Shown here: one piece after another, positions 16,610 through 24,836 of the stretch
Layout of the letters: the number at the start of each line of letters is the position of its first letter
Numbering within the stretch: the first letter of the stretch is position 1
Assembly: GCA_919902765.1 (NCBI GenBank)
Contig: CAKKRP010000024.1
Coordinates: forward strand, 40,549 to 75,217
DNA length: 34,669 nucleotides
Direction: 5' to 3'
Origin: Gammaproteobacteria bacterium
GTDB taxonomy: Bacteria; Pseudomonadota; Gammaproteobacteria; S012-40
The notes under the pieces: generated by a model
Seen by the model: the letters and a program-made list of their open reading frames with translations, nothing else
What the model was told of the DNA's origin: nothing
The model's database searches: none
Made by a program: the position numbers and the translations under genes

Positions 16610-17077
16610 ATGGATAAAGCGAGTACGCCTACAGACCAGAAAGCAGCTCTGAAGCTGGCGAGCGCTGTGAGCACCGCCATGTACGGACACGACCGAGCTA
16701 CCCAGGCGATGGGCATGGAGCTTGAGCAGGTCGGGCCAGGCCACGCGCGCATGAACATGACTGTGCGCCCGGACATGCTCAACGGTCACCAGATTTGCCA
16801 TGGTGGATACCTATTTGCGTTGGCTGACAGCGCTTTCGCCTATGCCTGCAACAGCTACAACTACAAAACGGTGGGGGTGGCCTGCAGCATAGATTTCCTA
16901 GCGCCGGGCCGACTGGGCGATGTGCTTAGTGCGGAAGCTACCGAACAATCGCAGCTAGGAAAGAACGGTATCTATGACGTTAAAATCCGCAACCAGAGGG
17001 GGCAGACGCTGGCGCTGTTCCGCGGTAAGTCGCTTCGTATTGCCGGTGAAGTGTATCCGCTCGACCAACCCATCTAG
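16610..17077 (+). CDS. paaI: Hydroxyphenylacetyl-CoA thioesterase, PaaI type
   Basis: A 155-residue hotdog thioesterase. The PaaI core NGHQICHGGYLFALADSAFA is intact, with the catalytic-region H64-G-G and an Asp in LADSAF, and the family's GLGV-like stretch appears as YKTVGVACSIDFLAPGRLGD. PaaI hydrolyses ring-hydroxylated phenylacetyl-CoA esters. The length (~150) is normal and GGGGAGAG precedes the ATG. No other phenylacetate-degradation genes (paaABCE, paaG) are in the window, so its presence here, together with an arylpyruvate-type oxidoreductase at the other end of the cluster, hints that an arylacetyl-CoA is a cluster intermediate. It is the last intact gene of the cluster. Confidence 0.85.
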   Translation: MDKASTPTDQKAALKLASAVSTAMYGHDRATQAMGMELEQVGPGHARMNMTVRPDMLNGHQICHGGYLFALADSAFAYACNSYNYKTVGVACSIDFLAPGRLGDVLSAEATEQSQLGKNGIYDVKIRNQRGQTLALFRGKSLRIAGEVYPLDQPI

Positions 17078-17154
17078 AAATGTGATTGAACACATCGTCA
17101 TACTCCTCCGTTTCAAACACACAGGCCGATAGCGCCGCCGTACTCGTATACATT

Positions 17155-17174
17155 TTGGGGCATCCTTGCCCCAA
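17155..17174. repeat. Hairpin with 8-bp stem downstream of paaI (REP- or terminator-like)
   Basis: TTGGGGCA (17155-17162) and TGCCCCAA (17167-17174) are perfect inverted repeats around TCCT. No T-run follows, so it is not a classic terminator. The loop core GCATCC-TGCC resembles the GCATCCCTGC core of the inverted repeat between prfC and acs (19570-19589), which hints at a dispersed element family in this genome. The flanking 17175-17280 is GC-rich, unlike the sequence on either side, and holds no recognisable gene. Confidence 0.55.
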
Positions 17175-17288
17175 AGCCTGCGTTCGGCAGCGATTGTTGC
17201 CTTCGGCGGCCTGGGCCGTCCCGCGTCCGCCCCGTCACGACACTTACGCGTCGCAACACGGCTACCACGAATGACTCTACGCCCGTTC

Positions 17289-17328
17289 GATCCAGAAATA
17301 TTTTGTCGAGACAAAATATTTCTGGATC
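17289..17328. repeat. Perfect 40-bp palindrome at the edge of a truncated ketosynthase
   Basis: A 19-base arm (17289-17307, GATCCAGAAATATTTTGTC) is followed by a 2-base loop (GA) and its exact reverse complement (17310-17328). Recognisable FabF-like homology begins immediately at its right edge (Ser-Asp codons at 17327-17332). There is no T-run, so it is not a terminator. It may be a deletion or inversion junction, a recombination site or an assembly fold-back. Confidence 0.95.
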
Positions 17329-17764
17329 CGATGCCTATAATATGATAGCGCCGGAGCGTAACGGTGCCCAATTGCATGCACTTTACGAGGAAATATTCCT
17401 GGATACAGGCATTTGCACCGCTGATGTTGACTACATTAATGCACATGGCACCGGTACATTGGCGAATGATGGCATCGAAGTAGACGTGCTAATACGTGGA
17501 TTTCCCCATTTGCCTTTGATTAATTCAACAAAATCATTGATTGGACACACGCTTGGCGCGAGCGGGGCGATAGAGGCGGTATTTACAGCAAAGAGCCTAT
17601 GTGAGCAAACCACCCACGTTTGCAATAACCTTTCCGAGCCCATTGCCGATATCAATTTTGTAACACAAGTAAAACCCGAACGCATAGAAGTCGCGCTGAG
17701 TCAGTCGCTTGCATTCGGGGGGCACAATAGTTTGTTAGGGATGAGGAGATTGGTCTTGGAGTAA
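17303..17764 (+). pseudogene. C-terminal fragment of a FabF/FabB-type ketosynthase
   Basis: The 153-codon frame encodes only the second half of a KAS I/II-type condensing enzyme. VDYINAHGTGT and STKSLIGHTLGASGAIEA carry the two catalytic His residues, and SLAFGGHN is the C-terminal glycine loop. The N-terminal ~250 residues, including the active-site Cys, are missing, so the product cannot be a working ketosynthase. Homology starts at SDAYNM, directly at the right edge of the 17289-17328 palindrome, which indicates truncation there. The sequence resembles ketosynthases of aryl-polyene or related fatty-acid-like clusters more than housekeeping FabF, but I cannot decide this by eye. Whether it once belonged to the cluster or to the host locus is unknown. 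Confidence 0.85.
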
Positions 17765-17853
17765 AAAAATAAAACAAATCAAATAATTAATTAAAATTCT
17801 CGGGATCGATAGGGCCATTGGGTGGAGGTCGAGCGGAATGCCCGATCTAGGCC

Positions 17854-17868
17854 TTGATGTGCTATAGT
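17854..17868 (+). promoter_or_regulatory. Candidate extended -10 promoter of prfC
   Basis: TATAGT at 17863-17868 is preceded by TGC, giving an extended -10 element, 38 bases before the prfC ATG. No good -35 box is visible at the usual distance. The preceding 17765-17810 is AT-rich. Confidence 0.3.
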
Positions 17869-17906
17869 GTCGCTCCTGTCTTTTTAACCTCCAAATATCG
17901 CAAATC

Positions 17907-19490
17907 ATGTCTGATATCGCACAAGAAGCGGCACGTCGCCGCACCTTCGCTATTATTTCGCATCCGGACGCCGGTAAAACCACGTTGACGGAAAAGATCC
18001 TGTTGTTCGGCGGCGCCATCCAATTGGCCGGTACGGTCAAGGGTCGCAAGGCCGCGCGTCATGCGACATCCGATTGGATGGAGATGGAAAAGCAACGCGG
18101 TATCTCGGTCACGACCTCAGTGATGCAGTTTCCGTATGGCGGTTGTATGTTCAACTTATTGGACACCCCCGGCCACGAAGATTTCTCGGAAGACACCTAT
18201 CGCGTGTTGACGGCCGTCGATTGCGCCTTGATGGTCATAGACAGCGCCAAGGGCGTGGAAGATCGCACCATCAAGTTGATGGAGGTGTGTCGCATGCGCG
18301 ATACGCCCATCATCACCTTTATCAATAAACTTGATCGCGAAGGCCGCGAGCCCATGGATGTGCTCGATGAAGTCGAACGCATTTTAAAAATTCAGTGCGC
18401 GCCGATGTCCTGGCCGTTCGGCATGGGCAAAGGGTTTAAAGGCGTGTTCGATTTATATCAAAATCGCATCCATTTATTTTCATCCACGCACGGCGGTAAG
18501 ATCAAAGAAGGTGAAATCATCGAGGATATCGCTAATCCACGCCTGAATGAATATTTTGGCGATCAAGCCTCGGCGTGGCGCGATGAAATCGAACTCATAC
18601 GCGGGGCCTCGAATGTCTATGACGAGGCGGCTTTTTTGGCAGGCAGACAGACACCGGTGTATTTTGGATCGGCGATCAATAATTTCGGTGTGAAAGAGTT
18701 GCTCGACGCCTTCGTAAAACATGCCCCCGGCGCGCAACCGCGTCCTGCGGCGACGCGCATGATAGAACCGACCGAGGACAAATTTACCGGTTTTGTGTTT
18801 AAAATACAGGCCAATATGGACCCCAATCATCGCGATCGCATCGCCTTTATGCGGGTGTGTTCGGGGCGCTATACCAAGAGCATGAAAATACGCCATGTGC
18901 GCATCGGGCGCGATGTGCAAGTGGCCAATGCGATGACTTTTATGGCGCAAGAGCGCGCGCATGTAGAAGAGGCCTTTCCCGGCGATATCATCGGCTTGCA
19001 TAATCACGGGACGATCCAAATCGGTGATGCCTTTACGCAAGGTGAAGAATTGCAATTCACCGGCATCCCGCATTTTGCGCCTGAGTTATTTCGGCGTGCG
19101 CGCCTGCGCGATCCATTACGCGCCAAATCTTTGCAAAAAGGCTTGGAGCAATTGAGCGAGGAGGGTGCCACGCAGTTGTTTAAGCCATTAAATAATAATG
19201 ATCTGATTTTGGGCGCGGTCGGTGTGTTGCAGTTCGATGTGGTGGCGGAACGCTTGAAAACGGAATACGGCGTAGAGGCGGTATTTGAGCCGGTGAATGT
19301 CTCCACGGCGCGCTGGGTGCAGTGTTCGGATGCGAAAAAACTCGAGGAATTTCGCAAAAAAGCCGAAGATAATTTGGCCATTGACGGTGCCGGGGAGTTG
19401 ACCTATATCGCGTCTACACGCGTCAATTTAGAATTGACGATGGAGCGTTGGCCGGATATCGAGTTCCGCGCGACGCGGGAACATCATTAA
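17907..19490 (+). CDS. prfC: Peptide chain release factor 3
   Basis: RF3 is the GTPase that removes RF1 and RF2 from the ribosome after peptide release. The 527-residue length is exactly that of the family. The G motifs are present: [15 protein letters not shown] (G1), RGISVTTSV (G2), [14 protein letters not shown] (G3) and NKLDRE (G4). The [17 protein letters not shown] stretch between G1 and G2 distinguishes RF3 from EF-G. Codon use is that of the backbone, in contrast to the cluster upstream. It is monocistronic here, since acs on the other strand converges on it. Confidence 0.97.
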   Translation: MSDIAQEAARRRTFAIISHPDAGKTTLTEKILLFGGAIQLAGTVKGRKAARHATSDWMEMEKQRGISVTTSVMQFPYGGCMFNLLDTPGHEDFSEDTYRVLTAVDCALMVIDSAKGVEDRTIKLMEVCRMRDTPIITFINKLDREGREPMDVLDEVERILKIQCAPMSWPFGMGKGFKGVFDLYQNRIHLFSSTHGGKIKEGEIIEDIANPRLNEYFGDQASAWRDEIELIRGASNVYDEAAFLAGRQTPVYFGSAINNFGVKELLDAFVKHAPGAQPRPAATRMIEPTEDKFTGFVFKIQANMDPNHRDRIAFMRVCSGRYTKSMKIRHVRIGRDVQVANAMTFMAQERAHVEEAFPGDIIGLHNHGTIQIGDAFTQGEELQFTGIPHFAPELFRRARLRDPLRAKSLQKGLEQLSEEGATQLFKPLNNNDLILGAVGVLQFDVVAERLKTEYGVEAVFEPVNVSTARWVQCSDAKKLEEFRKKAEDNLAIDGAGELTYIASTRVNLELTMERWPDIEFRATREHH

Positions 19491-19511
19491 TTCTAGGCGG
19501 AATCGTCGCGG

Positions 19512-19621
19512 ACGTGGGTTCGGCCGGAGATCGACGAGACACGCCATAAATACATCCCTGTAGGCTCGACGGCCGCATCCCTGCGGCCGACGGTCTCGTC
19601 GATCTCCGGCCGAACTCACGT
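19512..19621. repeat. Nested inverted repeat between convergent prfC and acs
   Basis: Two 29-base arms (19512-19540 and 19593-19621) are reverse complements with one mismatch. Between them lies a second perfect hairpin: CGGCCGCA (19570-19577), loop TCCC, TGCGGCCG (19582-19589). It fills almost the whole gap between the two stops and could end transcription from both sides. The long arms and the CATCCCTG-type motifs look like a REP/MITE-type dispersed element rather than a simple terminator. Confidence 0.8.
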
Positions 19622-19641
19622 TACTTTAGAATTTCGAAAAA

Positions 19642-21606
19642 TTACACCTTGCCCTGCAACTGATCCAAAATCGCCTCGTTTTCCAGCGTCGATGTATCTT
19701 GCGTGATGGGCTGCCCGCTGGCGATAGAACGCAGTAGGCGGCGCATGATTTTGCCGGATCGCGTCTTGGGCAAGTTGTCCGAATAACGGATGTCGTCGGG
19801 GCGCGCGATCGGGCCGATTTGCTCGGTGACCCACTGCCGCAATTCTTTCGTTAGCGCCGCATCGACGCCGCCTTTAGGACGTACACCGCGCAACACCACG
19901 AACGCAAAAATCGCTTCACCTTTGATATCATCGGGACGCCCGACCACCGCCGCCTCGGCGACGCGCGGGTGCGCGACCAGCGCCGATTCGATTTCCATGG
20001 TGCCCAAGCGATGACCGCTGACCTTGATCACGTCGTCGATGCGGCCCATGATCCAGAAATAACCGTCTTTGTCGCGGCGCGCGCTATCGCCGGCGATGTA
20101 ATATTTGCCGCCGAATTCGCCCCAATAAGTCTTGCGATAACGCTCTTCGTCGCCCCACACCGTGCGTAACATATGCGGCCACGGTTTGCGTGTGACCAGA
20201 AAACCGCCTTGTTCGGGTTCGGTGATCGAGTTGCCGCTATTGTCCACGACATCCATCGCAATGCCGGGCAGTGGCAAGGTGCAAGAGCCCGGTTTGGTCG
20301 CCACCGCGCCGGGGATGGGGGCGATCATGTGCGCGCCTGTTTCCGTTTGCCACCAGGTATCGACGATGGGGCAACGTTCCTTGCCGATCACGCGGTGATA
20401 CCACATCCACGCCTCTGGATTAATCGGCTCGCCGACGGTGCCGAGTAAACGCAGTTTCGATAAATCAAACTTGTTCGGGATCTCGTCGCCCAATTTCATC
20501 AGCGCGCGTATCGCGGTGGGAGCGGTGTAAAAAATTGTCACTGCATGTTTTTGACAGATCTCCCAGAAGCGCCCGCCGTGTGGAATAACCGGCGCGCCTT
20601 CATACATCATCACGGTCGCACCCGTCGCCAACGGACCGTAGGCGACATAGGTGTGACCAGTGATCCAACCCACGTCAGCGGTACACCAAAAAATATCTTG
20701 GTCATGAATGTCGAATACCCATTGCATGGTCGTCACCGCGCCCAGCAAATACCCGGCGGAGGAATGTTGTATGCCCTTAGGTTTACCAGTCGAGCCCGAT
20801 GTGTACAGCAAAAATAACGGATGTTCGGATTCGACCCATACCGGCGCGCAGTGCTCGCTGACGCCTTTGATCGCATCGTGCCACCAGTGATCGCGCTGTG
20901 TGTTAAAGGCGATGGTATTTTTTGAGCGCTCTAACACGATGACGTTTTCGATGCTTTTACATCCGACGGCCAGCGCCTTATCGGCGGTGGCCTTTAATTC
21001 CACGATCTTGCCGCCGCGATGGCCGCCGTCAGCGGTAATCAGCAGACGCGCGCCCGCGTCTTCAATGCGATCCTTGAGAGACTCCACTGAAAACCCGCCG
21101 AACACCACCGAATGGATCGCGCCGATACGCGCACAGGCCTGCATGGCCACCACTGCCTCCGGCACCATGGGCATGTAGATGACCACGCGGTCGCCTTTGG
21201 CGATGCCCATTTTTTTCAACACATTAGCGAAACGGCAGACCTCGCGGTGCAATTCCGCGTAGGTGATACGGCGCGTATCGCCGGGTTCGCCTTCAAAAAT
21301 AATGGCTGTTTTATCGCCCCGCGTCGCTAAATGGCGATCCAGGCAGTTGTGGCTGATATTGATCAACCCATCGCTAAACCATTGGTAATGTGGCGCCTTG
21401 CGACTGTCCAACACTTGGGTAAAGGGTTTGTGCCAGGTCAGATGCGCGCGCGCCTGGGCGGCCCAAAAGCCTTCATAATCGGTATCGGCTTGTTTACGCA
21501 GGGCTTGCAACGCCGCCTGGCCGCCGATGTGTGCGGTCTTTACAAAACCCGCAGGGGGTGGGAATACGCGGTCTTCGTGCAAAATGGAATCTATGTTATC
21601 GGTCAC
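19642..21606 (-). CDS. acs: Acetyl-CoA synthetase
   Basis: Acs converts acetate, ATP and CoA to acetyl-CoA through acetyl-AMP. The 654-residue product starts at GTG 21606, chosen because AGGGAGG lies 4 bases upstream and the family begins near [16 protein letters not shown]; a longer frame from 21654 has no ribosome binding site. The adenylation motifs [18 protein letters not shown] and [17 protein letters not shown] are intact, and [14 protein letters not shown] near the end holds the Lys that is reversibly acetylated in this family. Length (~650) is normal. It is divergent from the secreted-protein gene upstream and convergent with prfC. Confidence 0.96.
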   Translation of the reverse strand: MTDNIDSILHEDRVFPPPAGFVKTAHIGGQAALQALRKQADTDYEGFWAAQARAHLTWHKPFTQVLDSRKAPHYQWFSDGLINISHNCLDRHLATRGDKTAIIFEGEPGDTRRITYAELHREVCRFANVLKKMGIAKGDRVVIYMPMVPEAVVAMQACARIGAIHSVVFGGFSVESLKDRIEDAGARLLITADGGHRGGKIVELKATADKALAVGCKSIENVIVLERSKNTIAFNTQRDHWWHDAIKGVSEHCAPVWVESEHPLFLLYTSGSTGKPKGIQHSSAGYLLGAVTTMQWVFDIHDQDIFWCTADVGWITGHTYVAYGPLATGATVMMYEGAPVIPHGGRFWEICQKHAVTIFYTAPTAIRALMKLGDEIPNKFDLSKLRLLGTVGEPINPEAWMWYHRVIGKERCPIVDTWWQTETGAHMIAPIPGAVATKPGSCTLPLPGIAMDVVDNSGNSITEPEQGGFLVTRKPWPHMLRTVWGDEERYRKTYWGEFGGKYYIAGDSARRDKDGYFWIMGRIDDVIKVSGHRLGTMEIESALVAHPRVAEAAVVGRPDDIKGEAIFAFVVLRGVRPKGGVDAALTKELRQWVTEQIGPIARPDDIRYSDNLPKTRSGKIMRRLLRSIASGQPITQDTSTLENEAILDQLQGKV

Positions 21607-21700
21607 GGTGCCTCCCTGGTTGGCTGGGCTAAAAACATTGCACCTATTCTGCACTAAGAAGGGCGGATGACCAAGGGGGAGGAGTGTAATTCTGAGGTAA

Positions 21701-21729
21701 TTGACCCCTACATAGGCATCTGTTAGTGT
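21701..21729 (+). promoter_or_regulatory. Candidate promoter for the secreted hypothetical protein
   Basis: TTGACC (21701-21706) and TAGTGT (21724-21729) are separated by 17 bases. Both boxes are imperfect but the spacing is ideal. It lies 30 bases before the ATG at 21759, in the intergenic region divergent from acs. Confidence 0.35.
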
Positions 21730-21758
21730 CTGTTAACTGGGTAGGTAGGAGATTCCCA

Positions 21759-22274
21759 ATGCTTCGCAGACAGTGTCGATACGCTTTATTTGTTGGGTGG
21801 GTGCTGTCGGCCGGGGTACACGCAGCTTATGCGAACGACATAGACATGGCATTGCCCTGGTGCAAAACGTCACCGGTGTGTGATTTTGTTGCTACCCACC
21901 AAGATTGGCCAAAAAAAAGGGGCGAGCAAAAATCGCGTGTGCCTATCACGATGTTAGGTTTTGTCTTCGAAGCGCCGCGCGATTACAAAAAAATTGCGAT
22001 GGGTTGGGGTAAGCTGCCAATGTTTGTATTGGCCTATCCAACCCATGAGTTGACGTTCGCCCTCGAAGAAATGCCGGAAATATCTCAATTAAAAGCGTGT
22101 GCTCACGTAAAATGTGTGCCGAAACCCAAAGGCGTGTACGGATGGATCAATTCTTGTGTGCCAGCGTTGTTGGATTTATATCGTTCGCACAAAGATGCGC
22201 TGTATACCAATATGCTCTGTTCGATTGGAATACGCAGTCATCATAGCGCGTTAAAAATGACAATGATTCGATAG
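21759..22274 (+). CDS. Secreted hypothetical protein with six cysteines
   Basis: I chose ATG 21759 because GGTAGGAG lies about 8 bases upstream and a signal peptide then starts at residue 1: positively charged MLRRQCR, hydrophobic YALFVGWVLSAGVH, and an AYA|N cleavage site near residue 25. The mature part of ~146 residues has six Cys in pairs (WCKTSPVC, KACAHVKC, and SC...LC), consistent with disulfide bonds in the periplasm. I recognise no family. It stands alone between divergent acs and the family 5 glycosylase gene. Function unknown. Confidence 0.6.
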   Translation: MLRRQCRYALFVGWVLSAGVHAAYANDIDMALPWCKTSPVCDFVATHQDWPKKRGEQKSRVPITMLGFVFEAPRDYKKIAMGWGKLPMFVLAYPTHELTFALEEMPEISQLKACAHVKCVPKPKGVYGWINSCVPALLDLYRSHKDALYTNMLCSIGIRSHHSALKMTMIR

Positions 22275-22336
22275 GAATTAGGGCGTTGCGGGTTTACCGC
22301 ATGTTATAAATTTTACTGTAACCGTGAAAATATAGG

Positions 22337-22990
22337 ATGTCAAAAATTACCTCATTTAACCCCAACTGCACCGCCTGTCCCCGTCTCGCAACGTTTTTGC
22401 GTGAGGTGCGCGCGGAATATCCCGATTACCACGCCCGCCCGGTCGCGCCGTTTGGTGATGCGGAACCTGAGTTGCTGATCGTCGGGCTTGCGCCGGGTCT
22501 GCATGGCGCAAACGCCACTGGGCGGCCGTTTACCGGCGATTTTGCGGGCGTATTATTGTATGCGACCTTGCATGAATTCGGTTATGCGTCGCGCCCGCAA
22601 TCGGTGGCGCGCGACGACGGTTTAGAGTTGCGCGACTGCCGGATCACCAATGCTGTGAAATGCGTGCCGCCGCAAAATAAACCGGAAACTAGCGAGATCA
22701 AGACGTGCAACCGCTTTTTACGCGCTGAACTTGCGGGTCAGGCGCAAGGCGGCGTGGTCTTGGCCTTGGGCAATATCGCACATGCGGCGGTGTTGCAGGC
22801 CAGCGATTTACGGCCCAAAGATTTTAAATTTGGACATGCGGCGATCCATCAATTGCCGCGTTTTACGTTAGTGGATTCGTATCATTGCAGCCGTTACAAC
22901 ACGCAAACAAAACGTTTGACTACGCCGATGTTTAAGGACGTGTTTAACATTATTGCTACGTTGCGTAAACGCGCGTTAGAGCGTGCATAG
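22337..22990 (+). CDS. Family 5 (UDGb-type, Fe-S) uracil-DNA glycosylase
   Basis: This 217-residue protein fits the family 5 (UDGb) glycosylases, which remove uracil and some other deaminated bases. Cysteines for a 4Fe-4S cluster are C11 and C14 (CTAC), C109 (VKCVPP) and C124 (KTCNRF). The active-site segment GLAPGLHGANATGRPFTGDF is typical, as is the late SYHCSRYNTQT, where most relatives have SYHPSRxNTQT, so a Cys replaces Pro. It ends 12 bases before uvrC, so two repair genes may be co-transcribed. It is distinct from the type 4 enzyme at 1434-2117. Confidence 0.88.
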   Translation: MSKITSFNPNCTACPRLATFLREVRAEYPDYHARPVAPFGDAEPELLIVGLAPGLHGANATGRPFTGDFAGVLLYATLHEFGYASRPQSVARDDGLELRDCRITNAVKCVPPQNKPETSEIKTCNRFLRAELAGQAQGGVVLALGNIAHAAVLQASDLRPKDFKFGHAAIHQLPRFTLVDSYHCSRYNTQTKRLTTPMFKDVFNIIATLRKRALERA

Positions 22991-23002
22991 CGTTTTTCTA
23001 AC

Positions 23003-24826
23003 ATGCCTTTTGAACCTAAAGCGTTTTTGAAAAACCTGACCCCCATGCCGGGGGTCTATCGCATGTATGACGACGCCGGAAAAATATTATATGTAGGCAA
23101 GGCGCGCAATCTCAAAAAGCGCGTAACAAGCTATTTCCGCGTCGGCGGTTTGTCGGAAAAAACGCAACATTTAGTCGCGCAAATCGCCGCCGTCGAGATC
23201 ACGGTCACGCACACCGAGACCGAGGCCCTGATACTCGAAAACAATCTCATCAAGGAATTTCAACCCCCCTACAACATCCTATTGCGCGACGATAAAAGTT
23301 ATCCGTACATATTTTTATCCAGTCTTGATACCTTTCCGCGCCTGTCCTTGGTGCGCGGCGCGCGGCGCGAACAGGGCACTTATTTCGGGCCATATCCCAG
23401 CGCCTCGTCGGTGCGCGAAAGCCTTAATTTATTGCAAAAATTATTTCCGGTGCGGCAATGCGAAGAGTCGTTTTTTCGCAACCGTTCGCGCCCGTGTTTG
23501 CAATATCAAATTAAACGTTGCACCGCGCCCTGCGTCGGGCTGGTGACGCCCGAGCGTTATGCCGAAGATGTGCGTCATGCCGCGATGTTTTTGCAAGGTA
23601 AAAATCACCAAGTCATCGACGAATTGGTGGTGCATATGGAGCACGCGGCCGCGCACCACAACTACGAAACGGCGGCCTATTACCGCGATCAAATCGCCGC
23701 CTTGCGGCGCGTGCAGGAAAAGCAATATGTCAGCGGCGATACACACGATGTCGATGTGATTGCCGCCGTCGCCCGCAAGGGGGTGAGCTGCGTCACAGTA
23801 TTTTATATCCGTGGCGGGCGCAATTTAGGCAATAAAACCTTTTTCCCCAAAACGCCGGGCGACACCGAGCTGGCGGATGTGTTGTCGGCCTTCATCACTC
23901 AATATTATTTGGGTCAGGGTGAATTACACGCCTTGCCGGTCGAGGTATTGGTGAATATCGCCCCGGCCGACGCCGAATTTTTGGAGCACGGCTTGGCGGG
24001 GCAGGCGGGGCGCAAGGTACATATCGCCGCGCGAGTGCGCGGCGATCGCGCCCGCTGGGTCAAAATGGCGGTCGCCAATGCCGAAATCGCCTTGACCTCG
24101 CACCTCGCCCACAAGTTGCATATGCAAGCGCGTTTCGAGGCCTTGCAAGAGGCCTTGGGGCTGGATCAAACGCCGTTGCGTCTGGAGTGCTTCGACATCA
24201 GCCATACCCAAGGCGAGGCTACCGTGGGCGCATGCGTGGTGTTCGATACGCAAGGCCCGGTGAAGGCGGATTATCGGCGCTTCAATATTACAGATATCAC
24301 CCCAGGTGACGATTATGCCGCGATGCACCAAGTGTTGACGCGGCGCTATCGACGCTTGCAAGAAGGGGAGGGCAAATGGCCCGACATGGTGTTGATCGAC
24401 GGTGGCAAAGGGCAATTGACACAGGCGATTGCGGTGATGGAAGAACTGCAAATCAGCGGCTTGACCCTGTTGGGAGTAGCTAAAGGGCCGGAGAGAAGGG
24501 CGGGCGAGGAAGAGCTGTTCTTGCCGGGTCGCGCAACGCCTATTATACTGCCCCCAAGTTCACCGGCCTTGCACCTAATACAACAAATTCGCGACGAGGC
24601 GCACCGCTTTGCCATCGCAGGCCATCGCGCCCGGCGCGGCAAGGCGCGCGTGACCTCACCGTTAGAGGCCATTCCCGGTTTGGGACCTAAGCGGCGTCAA
24701 CAATTGTTGAGGCAGTTCGGCGGTTTGCAGGGCATCAGTCGTGCGGGTATCGACGATTTAATAAAAATAAAGGGTATTAATCGCCCCTTGGCCCAAAAGA
24801 TTTACGATACCTTTCACAACGAGTGA
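23003..24826 (+). CDS. uvrC: UvrABC excinuclease subunit C
   Basis: UvrC makes the two incisions around bulky lesions in nucleotide excision repair. The 607-residue product has the GIY-YIG nuclease domain (PGVYRMYDDAGKILYVGKA, residues ~15-33), a Cys-containing middle region (RPCLQYQIKRCTAPCVG), a UVR motif near residues 205-240, the C-terminal RNase H-like nuclease (ECFDISHTQGEATVGACVVF), and paired helix-hairpin-helix motifs at the end (AIPGLGPKRRQQLL and KIKGINRPLAQKIYD). Length matches the family. The pgsA start lies 10 bases after its stop, the usual gammaproteobacterial arrangement. Confidence 0.97.
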   Translation: MPFEPKAFLKNLTPMPGVYRMYDDAGKILYVGKARNLKKRVTSYFRVGGLSEKTQHLVAQIAAVEITVTHTETEALILENNLIKEFQPPYNILLRDDKSYPYIFLSSLDTFPRLSLVRGARREQGTYFGPYPSASSVRESLNLLQKLFPVRQCEESFFRNRSRPCLQYQIKRCTAPCVGLVTPERYAEDVRHAAMFLQGKNHQVIDELVVHMEHAAAHHNYETAAYYRDQIAALRRVQEKQYVSGDTHDVDVIAAVARKGVSCVTVFYIRGGRNLGNKTFFPKTPGDTELADVLSAFITQYYLGQGELHALPVEVLVNIAPADAEFLEHGLAGQAGRKVHIAARVRGDRARWVKMAVANAEIALTSHLAHKLHMQARFEALQEALGLDQTPLRLECFDISHTQGEATVGACVVFDTQGPVKADYRRFNITDITPGDDYAAMHQVLTRRYRRLQEGEGKWPDMVLIDGGKGQLTQAIAVMEELQISGLTLLGVAKGPERRAGEEELFLPGRATPIILPPSSPALHLIQQIRDEAHRFAIAGHRARRGKARVTSPLEAIPGLGPKRRQQLLRQFGGLQGISRAGIDDLIKIKGINRPLAQKIYDTFHNE

Positions 24827-24836
24827 TGAGATACAC

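Noticed and set aside
16980-17174. Minus-strand frame overlapping the paaI end (64 codons)
   Set aside because: It overlaps conserved paaI codons and ends in a hairpin; no family recognised.
17155-17174. Intrinsic terminator of the cluster
   Set aside because: Stem is good but there is no T-run on either strand, so it is listed as a repeat instead.
18480-19073. 197-codon minus-strand frame inside prfC
   Set aside because: It is antisense to the conserved prfC frame and looks like a codon-bias shadow.
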